From NCBI GenBank assembly GCA_002332755.1, contig DDBO01000229.1, positions 1-13,095 of the forward strand: 13,095 nucleotides of DNA, in the 5' to 3' direction. The position numbers were made by a program, and so were the translations under genes. Below are positions 7,539 to 13,095 of the stretch, piece after piece. How positions within the stretch are numbered: the first letter of the stretch is position 1; the number at the start of each line of letters is the position of its first letter. The DNA comes from Bacteroidales bacterium UBA2030. GTDB lineage: Bacteria; Bacteroidota; Bacteroidia; Bacteroidales; TTA-H9. The notes below the pieces were generated by a model. That model worked only from the letters and a program-made list of their open reading frames with translations, ran no database searches and had not been told where the DNA came from.

Positions 7539-7622
7539 ACATGGTTGCTTTGGTGTGCGAAATTATAAAAACCTTTCAGGCTTTCTATTTTGTGACCAGC
7601 CATCAGGCACATACATTTTTAG

Positions 7623-7630
7623 TAAATTTG
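7623..7630 (+). promoter_or_regulatory. Bacteroidota -7 promoter element of the PASTA-rluD unit
   Basis: TAAATTTG matches TAnnTTTG exactly. No TTTG lies 19-21 bases upstream; the nearest, at 7589-7592, is 30 bases away. The call therefore rests on the -7 box in the ddl/PASTA divergent region. Transcription would begin near 7636, about 12 bases before the candidate leader frame at 7648. Confidence 0.42.
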
Positions 7631-7647
7631 CCGGCTGGGGGCAATAA

Positions 7648-7701
7648 ATGGCTTTTTTACAAGTTTTAAACCCGGCCCTCACCCAAATGAAGTATCGATG
7701 A
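7648..7701 (+). CDS. Candidate leader peptide upstream of the PASTA gene (17 aa)
   Basis: A short frame from ATG 7648 encodes MAFLQVLNPALTQMKYR and stops with TGA at 7699-7701. The stop overlaps the ATG of the PASTA gene as ATGA. The frame also contains a second ATG at 7687 (MKYR, stop). It starts about 12 bases after the predicted transcription start. The 4-base overlap is the usual arrangement for translational coupling, so translating this leader could deliver ribosomes to the PASTA start, which has no Shine-Dalgarno site of its own. A 17-codon frame can easily arise by chance, and there is no evidence of codon selection. Confidence 0.27.
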   Translation: MAFLQVLNPALTQMKYR

Positions 7702-8522
7702 AGTGGTCTGAATTTTTGAGAACCAAACTCTTTTTTAAACAGCTGCTGCTCATGGCTATAGTTTCGGTGGCCATTTTCTGGCTGACTATTCAGCTGCTGA
7801 AACTATACACCCGTCATGGGCAATTTATCTTATTGCCCGACTTTGTTGGAAAGCCTCTTCAGGAGCTTGTGCAATATGCCGATGAAAAAGACCTGAAGGT
7901 CATTGTCATCGACTCACTTTACGACGAATCTCGCCAACCTGGTACCATATTGGTGATGGACCCGGCGGGTAATACCGGGGTAAAGACCGGTAGAAAGATT
8001 TACGTCACCATTTCTTCTTCTACCCCCGATTATGTACCCATGCCTAATCTCAGAGAGCTTTCTTTGCGCCAGGCTGTTGAAACGGTGATGCAGGCAGGCC
8101 TGAAAATTGACTATGTTTCATACGTCCCGGGCCCGTTTTTTAATTCAGTTGCCGGGCAGCGTATTGGCACCAAAACAGTAAGGGCAGGGGAGATGATACC
8201 CCGAAATTCGAAAATCGTCATCATGGTAGAGGAGGGCGAAGGAGGTTCTACAGTGTCTGTGCCTGATGTCATTGGTTTACCGGTTTCTGAAGCCCCCTAT
8301 GCGCTTTTTCGTCAGGGATTAAACGTTGGCCGCACAAGCCTTCAGGGTGACATCCCTTTAGATTCGGCAAGGGTTATCCGTCAGCAACCCGGCCCCGGTG
8401 CGGTTTTGAGCCCGGGCAGTAGTGTAAGCCTGGTTTATGGCAAGGTAAAAAACGCTAAAGAACTGGATCGCTTACGCAAGTCTGCAGCAAGCGATACAAC
8501 TAATCAGGAACCCGAATTTTAA
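7698..8522 (+). CDS. Membrane-anchored protein with three PASTA domains, no kinase
   Basis: 274 residues. A short basic cytoplasmic N-terminus (1-14) leads into one membrane helix at about 15-35 (QLLLMAIVSVAIFWLTIQLL). Three PASTA repeats follow at about 43-106, 110-178 and 185-247, each ending in the typical G..V..G..V.V pattern (GVKTGRKIYVTIS, VRAGEMIPRNSKIVIMV, GAVLSPGSSVSLVYG). A charged tail (250-274) follows. PASTA domains in Ser/Thr kinases and some penicillin-binding proteins bind peptidoglycan fragments or beta-lactams. No kinase or transpeptidase domain is present here, so this would be a stand-alone envelope protein whose repeats face the periplasm. ATG 7698 is the only in-frame start before the helix. 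It lies divergent from ddl and 1 bp before the next gene, fitting a cell-wall-related role (inference). It probably shares a transcript with the T9SS protein and rluD. Confidence 0.93.
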   Translation: MKWSEFLRTKLFFKQLLLMAIVSVAIFWLTIQLLKLYTRHGQFILLPDFVGKPLQELVQYADEKDLKVIVIDSLYDESRQPGTILVMDPAGNTGVKTGRKIYVTISSSTPDYVPMPNLRELSLRQAVETVMQAGLKIDYVSYVPGPFFNSVAGQRIGTKTVRAGEMIPRNSKIVIMVEEGEGGSTVSVPDVIGLPVSEAPYALFRQGLNVGRTSLQGDIPLDSARVIRQQPGPGAVLSPGSSVSLVYGKVKNAKELDRLRKSAASDTTNQEPEF

Positions 8523-8523
8523 A

Positions 8524-10440
8524 ATGAGGCTAATGATTCGAAAATTCATATTTCTGATTTTTATTCTAGGTGCCCTTGGAGCCGGAGCTCAGGAGATTTT
8601 GTTGCCTGCCACCTACAACGTTGAGGTAGGAAAAGCTTTCCTTCAGCCTCGGTTGAAATCTGTTGCTATCGCCACACCCATACAAATTCCTTTTTTCGAC
8701 GATTTTCGCAAAGGGGGGCCCTATCCCGATGAACGTCACTGGAGCGACAACCATGTGCTTATCAGCCAGAGTTTTGCCTTTTTACCGCCCAATTACGGAG
8801 TGGCTACCTTCGATGCTCTTGATTCTACCGGACACATCTATAAAAATGCCACTTATACGGCCTTCGAAGCCGACCATCTTACCAGTCAACCTGTCCGTCT
8901 CGATTCGGTGTTCACTCCCATACCCCGCCCGCTTCGCAAATCCGATTCACTTTATCTTTCGTTTTTCTATCAGCCACAGGGAAAAGGTAATCCTCCCCAA
9001 AAATTTGATTCTCTTATCCTTTACTTTTATTCGCCTGCCGAAGGTATCTGGAATCGTATATGGGCAGCTCCCGGAATGCCCCTCGACACTTTTCGCGTGA
9101 AGACTGGTAAAAACTGGGGATTTGTGAATATTTGGATTGCCGACAGCGCCAAATATTACCATAACGGCTTTCGCTTCAAGTTTACAGCCTATGCCAGCCT
9201 GGCCAACAATATCCTCCCTTCGTGGCAGAGCAGCATGGACCAGTGGAACATTGATTATGTGTACCTTAACAAAAACAGACATCGCTTCGACTCTACTTTC
9301 CGCGACCTGGGTTTTGTGGATGTAAGCTCTACCATGCTCAAAAATTACCACAGCATGCCTTACACCCACTACAGCAACGACCCCACACGCGAAATGAATG
9401 ATACCCTCTTTGCCGTCATTTCCAATCTCGATGTAGTTGCGCATCCCTGCAATTACGGGTACACCGTTTACGATGCCGCTTACCAGAAGATTTCTTCTTA
9501 TACAGGAGGGGGCTATGCCGTATATCCGGTTTACGATTCTGGTTATGTTAAATATAAACCCTATGCCCGTCCACGCATCACCAGCATCCTACCCATCGAT
9601 CCGCTGGGCGTTAAAGATTCGGCCGATTTTATTATCAGGCATGTGATTGTGGGTGATTATACCCCCAACGACAGACTATTCGATACACTTGAATTTACGC
9701 AGTCGTTTCGCAATTATTTCGCTTACGACGATGGTACACCCGAAGCCGGATACGGAGTTACTCCTGCCGGAGCCATGGCTGCCGTCAGATATACCCTGAA
9801 TATCAAAGATACCCTGAGAGCTGTGAAAATATTCTTCAATCCCACCCATTCCAAATCCAACGAACAGTATTTTCATTTGCTCGTTTGGGAAGATAACAAT
9901 GGCCAGCCGGGAAAATTGCTTTACGATTCTATTGTCAGACCTGACTTCAGCCAATTTCCCCACGATTTCCAGACTTTCGTCCTCCAAAAAACCGTAGTAG
10001 TGCGCAATGCTTTCTTTTTAGGATGGATGAATACTACCAACGACAACCTGAATGTGGGATTCGACCTTTCGCGCGACAATAGAAAGAATAACCTGTTTAA
10101 TGTGGATGGGATGTGGCGGACTTCGCAGTATGCCGGTTCGCTCATGATCAGGCCGGTAGTAGGCAGGGCGCTTCCCGGAAATGTAAAACCTGTGATGAAA
10201 ACCGGCCATTTGTTGGTAAGCCCCAATCCACTGACAGGCAACGAACTAAATATAATGGTACCCGGTCAGCCCTCTCAGGCCACCGTAGAAATTTATGGGT
10301 TGAGCGGGCAATTGGTTTACCGTACATCGCTTCAGGAAACCCTTGCAATTCCTGAATTACCTGATGGAATGTACCTGCTCAGGGTAGTACTTCCCGACAG
10401 AAGCATAGCCGGAACTACTAAATTGATAATCAAGCGTTGA
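8524..10440 (+). CDS. T9SS-secreted protein of unknown function
   Basis: 638 residues with a signal peptide (MRLMIRKFIFLIFILGALGAGAQ); a start three codons later (ATG 8533) is equally possible. The body lacks an enzyme family I can name. It has features recurrent in large Bacteroidota secreted proteins: PFFDDF near residue 57, PPNYGVATFDALDSTG (88-103), and a central YFAYDDGTPEAGYG (398-411) that introduces a beta-rich, possibly jelly-roll or lectin-like segment (about 415-550). Residues from about 563 (LLVSPNPLTGNELNIMV) to KLIIKR form a T9SS type A sorting domain. It begins 1 bp after the PASTA stop, and its TGA overlaps the rluD ATG by one base, so it sits fully inside a tight operon. That conserved-looking position suggests an envelope role tied to the PASTA protein, but this is inference. 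Confidence 0.88.
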   Translation: MRLMIRKFIFLIFILGALGAGAQEILLPATYNVEVGKAFLQPRLKSVAIATPIQIPFFDDFRKGGPYPDERHWSDNHVLISQSFAFLPPNYGVATFDALDSTGHIYKNATYTAFEADHLTSQPVRLDSVFTPIPRPLRKSDSLYLSFFYQPQGKGNPPQKFDSLILYFYSPAEGIWNRIWAAPGMPLDTFRVKTGKNWGFVNIWIADSAKYYHNGFRFKFTAYASLANNILPSWQSSMDQWNIDYVYLNKNRHRFDSTFRDLGFVDVSSTMLKNYHSMPYTHYSNDPTREMNDTLFAVISNLDVVAHPCNYGYTVYDAAYQKISSYTGGGYAVYPVYDSGYVKYKPYARPRITSILPIDPLGVKDSADFIIRHVIVGDYTPNDRLFDTLEFTQSFRNYFAYDDGTPEAGYGVTPAGAMAAVRYTLNIKDTLRAVKIFFNPTHSKSNEQYFHLLVWEDNNGQPGKLLYDSIVRPDFSQFPHDFQTFVLQKTVVVRNAFFLGWMNTTNDNLNVGFDLSRDNRKNNLFNVDGMWRTSQYAGSLMIRPVVGRALPGNVKPVMKTGHLLVSPNPLTGNELNIMVPGQPSQATVEIYGLSGQLVYRTSLQETLAIPELPDGMYLLRVVLPDRSIAGTTKLIIKR

Positions 10441-11483
10441 TGGTAGACAATTTATTACCTGACAGCGATATACAGGAAGAACTGTACGAACACTTTCGCT
10501 TTACGGTAGATCCGGGACAAAGCCTGTTGCGCATCGATAAATATTTGACTGGCAAAATTCAGAATGTCTCCAGAAACAAGGTGCAAAACGCTGCACATGC
10601 GGGAAATATCAGGGTAAACGAAAAACCTGTAAAACCCAATTACCGCGTCAAACCCGGAGATGTCATTTCCATTTTACTGCCTGGCCCACCGCGCGAGACT
10701 GAAAACCTGCCCGAGAATATTCCCCTGAATATTGTCTTTGAAGATGAGGATGTGTTGATTGTCAGCAAGCCCGCGGGCATGGTGGTACATCCTGCGTATG
10801 CCAACTATAACGGAACGCTTGTGAATGCTCTGTTGTATCATTTTCTTGGAAAAACTGACCGCGAGGGTGAGCCCATGCGGCCATGGTTGGTACACAGAAT
10901 CGACAAGGATACCTCCGGTTTATTGGTTGTGGCATCCAATGAACTGGCCCAGGCCATATTGGCCAGGCAATTTTTCGAACATAGCATTCAACGCAATTAT
11001 ACTGCACTGGTATGGGGCGATTTGCCGGAAGAAGAAGGCACCATCAGGGGATATATCAGTCGTAGTCCGCGCGACCGCCGGGTGATGACCGTGTGGCAAG
11101 ACCCGGAAAAAGGGCGGCACAGCGTCACCCACTATAAAGTTATCGAACGGCTGGGCTATACCACCCTGGTAGATTGTCAACTGGAGACCGGACGTACACA
11201 CCAGATAAGGGCTCATTTTGCCAGCATCGGCTATCCGCTTTTTGGCGACACAGCCTACGGGGGCCGGGAAATACTTAAAGGCCCCGTTTTTAATAAATAT
11301 AAACAATTTGTCGAAAACTGTTTTGCCCTACTGCCCGGACAGGCCTTGCATGCCCGTACCCTCGGATTTACCCATCCCGCAACGGGTAAACAAGTCTTTT
11401 TCGAAGCTCCACTGCCTGATTATTTTATTGAGCTGATTGAGAAATGGAGAAGATACATTGCCGGCCGCATCCTTGAAGAGTAA
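10440..11483 (+). CDS. rluD: 23S rRNA pseudouridine synthase, RluD/RluA family
   Basis: This enzyme isomerises uridine to pseudouridine in RNA. RluD acts on 23S rRNA helix 69 during ribosome assembly; the exact target here is inferred from the family. It is 347 residues from ATG 10440, which overlaps the previous TGA as TGATG. A TTG at 10437 also opens the frame but is less likely. An S4 RNA-binding domain spans about 27-80 (SLLRIDKYLTGKI...NIRVNEKPVKPNYRVKPGD). The catalytic domain carries HRIDKDTSGLLVVA (152-165), with nucleophile Asp155, then RNYTALVWG (185-193) and GRTHQIRAHFASIGYPLFGD (251-270). The S4 domain and length fit RluD better than RluA. It is the last gene of the PASTA unit; I see no clear terminator after it. 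Confidence 0.93.
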   Translation: MVDNLLPDSDIQEELYEHFRFTVDPGQSLLRIDKYLTGKIQNVSRNKVQNAAHAGNIRVNEKPVKPNYRVKPGDVISILLPGPPRETENLPENIPLNIVFEDEDVLIVSKPAGMVVHPAYANYNGTLVNALLYHFLGKTDREGEPMRPWLVHRIDKDTSGLLVVASNELAQAILARQFFEHSIQRNYTALVWGDLPEEEGTIRGYISRSPRDRRVMTVWQDPEKGRHSVTHYKVIERLGYTTLVDCQLETGRTHQIRAHFASIGYPLFGDTAYGGREILKGPVFNKYKQFVENCFALLPGQALHARTLGFTHPATGKQVFFEAPLPDYFIELIEKWRRYIAGRILEE

Positions 11484-11573
11484 TTGACATATTCAGTCGG
11501 GCCGGGAAGGTACCTGCACACCCAATGTTTTGCTTTCGCTTATAAATATAGTTACTTCCTTGGTAACATATTT

Positions 11574-11581
11574 TACCTTTG
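11574..11581 (+). promoter_or_regulatory. Bacteroidota -7 promoter element for the DUF6544 gene
   Basis: TACCTTTG matches TAnnTTTG exactly, and transcription would start near 11587. The -33 region is poor. A small inverted repeat, GTTAC-N7-GTAAC (11551-11567), lies just upstream of the -7 box, where a regulator could bind, but its arms are only 5 bp. The leader to ATG 11684 is about 97 bases. Confidence 0.38.
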
Positions 11582-11590
11582 TCTTTTCTT

Positions 11591-11640
11591 TAGGGATTTC
11601 TTCACTATTCATTCTTTATTGAATGCCTTTTGAAACCCTG
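11591..11640 (+). promoter_or_regulatory. Possible structured 5' leader (two-tier stem-loop)
   Basis: An outer stem pairs AGGG-A-TTTC (11592-11600) with GAAACCCT (11632-11639), 8 bp with one bulged A. It encloses an inner perfect 5-bp hairpin, CATTC-TTTATT-GAATG (11610-11625). The structure would form at the very start of the mRNA predicted from the -7 element at 11574. It matches no riboswitch class I know and is small enough to occur by chance. Confidence 0.25.
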
Positions 11641-11683
11641 TAAGCGTTTTTAAGCAATAGATTGATTAACACAAACGAATGTC

Positions 11684-12796
11684 ATGAAAACTGTATTACT
11701 GGTCGTTGTTTTTGTTCATGGCCTTATCCATTTGCTGGGCTTTCTTAAAGGTTGGGGAATAAGCGAGATAAAGGAACTTACCCTGCCCATTTCTAAAACA
11801 TGGGGGTTGTTGTGGCTTACAGCACTGTTGCTTTTCCTTGCCTTTGGAATCCTTTATTTCGTTGAAAATGAATACGCATGGGTAATAGGTCTGCTGGCTG
11901 TAGTCGTATCACAAGTTTTGATTATTGCCTTTTGGAAAGATGCCCGCTTCGGTACTATCCCTAATATTGTAATTCTTTGTATATCAATATTTTTATATGG
12001 GCAACACCAATTTAAGTCTATGGTAAAAGAGGAAATTTCGGGGCTGGTGAGTAGCATTAATCCTTCTGATTCTGCCGTGGTATCGGAAAGCGACATTCAG
12101 GATTTGCCTGAGCCTGTCAGAAGGTGGTTACATCACTCGGGAATACTCGGAAAGCCACATATTTATCTTGGGAAGGTGGTTCAGAGGGCGGAGATGAAGA
12201 TGAAACCCGAGCAACAAAACTGGTTGCCGGCCACAGCTGTTCAATATACAGCTCTCTACCCGCCAGCATTTATTTGGGTGGTGGATGTTAAAATGAAATC
12301 CTGGCTTCATTTCAGCGGAAGAGACAAATTTGAAAAGGGTAAAGGGCAGATGCTCATAAAAGTCAATTCACTGATCCCGGTTGTGAACGAAAAAGGAAAC
12401 AAACTTGATGAGGGCACCTTGCAGCGTTATCTGGGCGAAATTGTATGGTTCCCTTCGCTGGCGCTGAGCCCCTACATCGCCTGGGAATCCCTCGATGAAA
12501 ACAGTGCAAAGGCTACCATGACCTACAACGGCACCTCCGGTAGCGGAGTATTTTATTTTAACAGTGATGGCGATTTTTTGAAATTTTCTGCCTTGCGTTA
12601 CAAGGAGAATACACCCGAAGCCCGACGATACGAATGGGTTATACAGGCCGAAGAATACATGTGGTTTGAAGGCATCAGGGTCCCCTCCCGGCTCACAGCC
12701 ACCTGGAAACTGGAAGCCGGAGACTGGAATTGGTTGAAATTGCAAATTGTAGATATTCATTACAATGAAAACGCTAGGATAAATCTGGATTTCTAA
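11684..12796 (+). CDS. Membrane protein with C-terminal DUF6544-type domain
   Basis: 370 residues of unknown function. Four hydrophobic segments lie at about 3-20, 40-60, 64-84 and 91-106, making the first third a small multi-pass membrane unit. It is followed by a soluble domain at about 135-370. That domain has features of the DUF6544 (formerly DUF6920) family: LPEPVRRWLHHSGILGKP (141-158), the strand FIWVVDVKMKSW (196-207), LIPVVNEKGNKLDEGTLQRYLGE (230-252), and the W-P-alanine/serine-leucine motif VWFPSLALSPYIAW (254-267). The fold is probably a beta-rich, lipid- or ligand-binding type, but no catalytic residues can be assigned. ATG 11684 is preceded by no Shine-Dalgarno site. It is followed after 100 bp by an SRPBCC-like gene on the same strand; both being membrane-linked putative ligand binders hints at related roles (inference). 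Confidence 0.8.
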   Translation: MKTVLLVVVFVHGLIHLLGFLKGWGISEIKELTLPISKTWGLLWLTALLLFLAFGILYFVENEYAWVIGLLAVVVSQVLIIAFWKDARFGTIPNIVILCISIFLYGQHQFKSMVKEEISGLVSSINPSDSAVVSESDIQDLPEPVRRWLHHSGILGKPHIYLGKVVQRAEMKMKPEQQNWLPATAVQYTALYPPAFIWVVDVKMKSWLHFSGRDKFEKGKGQMLIKVNSLIPVVNEKGNKLDEGTLQRYLGEIVWFPSLALSPYIAWESLDENSAKATMTYNGTSGSGVFYFNSDGDFLKFSALRYKENTPEARRYEWVIQAEEYMWFEGIRVPSRLTATWKLEAGDWNWLKLQIVDIHYNENARINLDF

Positions 12797-12887
12797 ACCT
12801 TCTGTAGGCTAAGCGGGAATTTTTGTTTTTTGAAGGAGTACAAAAACATTTGGATGAGTTGAGTGTTCCTTTCATTGTTCGTTAAAA

Positions 12888-12893
12888 AAGGAG
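12888..12893 (+). promoter_or_regulatory. Shine-Dalgarno site supporting the start at 12897
   Basis: AAGGAG lies 3 bases before ATG 12897. It is the clearest Shine-Dalgarno-like site in the window, where most genes lack one, and it supports this start although the spacing is short. Confidence 0.45.
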
Positions 12894-12896
12894 AAC

Positions 12897-13095
12897 ATGA
12901 AAATCTGGAAAAAACTCATTGCAGCAATAATTCTTCTTCTTTTGTTTGGATCAGTATTATATATCTTCCAATACTTTTCATTTCATAATTACATTTCTAA
13001 AACCGGAGACCCCATGAAAATTCCGATTAACACAAATGCCCCCGTAATAGCAAGAGACCAAATAATAATCCAAGCGCCTGTAGAAAAAGTCTGGG
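12897..13095 (+). CDS. Membrane-anchored SRPBCC (START/polyketide-cyclase-like) protein, 3'-truncated
   Basis: The frame is open from ATG 12897 through the end of the window, with 66 complete codons and no stop. It starts MKIWKKLIAAIILLLLFGSV, a short basic end and one membrane helix (about 6-25). Then comes a linker and the segment INTNAPVIARDQIIIQAPVEKVW at the window edge. The pattern of a beta strand followed by I-x-A-P-V-E-K-V-W is the characteristic first strand and helix of SRPBCC/polyketide-cyclase-like domains, usually continuing into L-T-D-I-x-x-W. Such domains bind hydrophobic ligands; the ligand here is unknown. The call rests on about ten diagnostic residues because the rest lies outside the window. 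Confidence 0.68.
   Translation, partial: MKIWKKLIAAIILLLLFGSVLYIFQYFSFHNYISKTGDPMKIPINTNAPVIARDQIIIQAPVEKVW

Noticed and set aside
8947..9444. 165-aa minus-strand open frame inside the T9SS gene
   Set aside because: Antisense shadow of a clear coding frame; no signal, domain or promoter support.
10437..10439. TTG at 10437 as start of rluD
   Set aside because: The adjacent ATG at 10440 gives the common TGATG coupling overlap and loses only one residue.
10920..11306. 128-aa minus-strand open frame within rluD
   Set aside because: It overlaps the conserved catalytic region of rluD, whose frame is certain; no independent evidence.
1..13095. Mobile element, CRISPR array, tRNA or rRNA
   Set aside because: No transposase or integrase, no regularly spaced direct repeats, no cloverleaf and no rRNA core sequence could be seen on either strand.

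Overview
The window reads as chromosomal DNA of a Bacteroidota bacterium, most likely in or near the Bacteroidales. Three secreted proteins end in type A sorting domains of the type IX secretion system (T9SS), which is restricted to this phylum. Several intergenic regions carry the Bacteroidota -7 promoter element TAnnTTTG, and Shine-Dalgarno sites are mostly absent. Coding density is high, every gap is under about 200 bp, and there is no tRNA, rRNA, insertion sequence, CRISPR array or phage gene. The species cannot be named from this sequence.

Left part (1-4031, + strand): two adjacent T9SS cargo genes. The first is a 5'-truncated beta-propeller (sortilin/sialidase-like) protein. Nine bases later comes a protein of four fibronectin-III-like domains with its own sorting domain. 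A strong hairpin terminator at 4000-4031 ends this unit. It probably also serves a convergent, minus-strand 50-residue lipoprotein gene (4075-4227).

Centre (4393-6550, + strand): three genes with a nucleic-acid theme. These are uracil-DNA glycosylase (ung), an exported DRGH-type non-specific endonuclease, and the XTP/dITP pyrophosphatase rdgB. The nuclease appears to have its own promoter, placed so close to the ATG that its message may be nearly leaderless. rdgB runs convergently into D-alanine--D-alanine ligase (ddl, minus strand, 6555-7538), with only 4 bp between the stop codons.

Right of ddl (7539-11483, + strand): a divergent, tightly packed unit. It encodes a membrane-anchored three-PASTA protein with no kinase domain, a 638-residue T9SS cargo protein of unknown function, and an RluD-type 23S rRNA pseudouridine synthase. 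The genes are separated by 1 bp or overlap by 1 bp. Upstream of the PASTA gene, a -7 promoter element is followed by a 17-codon open frame whose stop overlaps the PASTA start as ATGA, a possible translationally coupled leader peptide.

Right end (11484-13095): a membrane protein with a DUF6544-type C-terminal domain, preceded by a possible promoter and a leader able to fold into a stem-loop. The window closes with the 5' part of a membrane-anchored SRPBCC/polyketide-cyclase-like protein.

Most of the window is ordinary housekeeping and secreted-cargo sequence. No clear new defence or mobile system is visible. The points most worth a second look are the possible PASTA leader peptide, the small lipoprotein, the leaderless nuclease promoter, the duplicated SAF-like insert in the propeller protein, and the ddl/PASTA/unknown-T9SS-protein/rluD neighbourhood.
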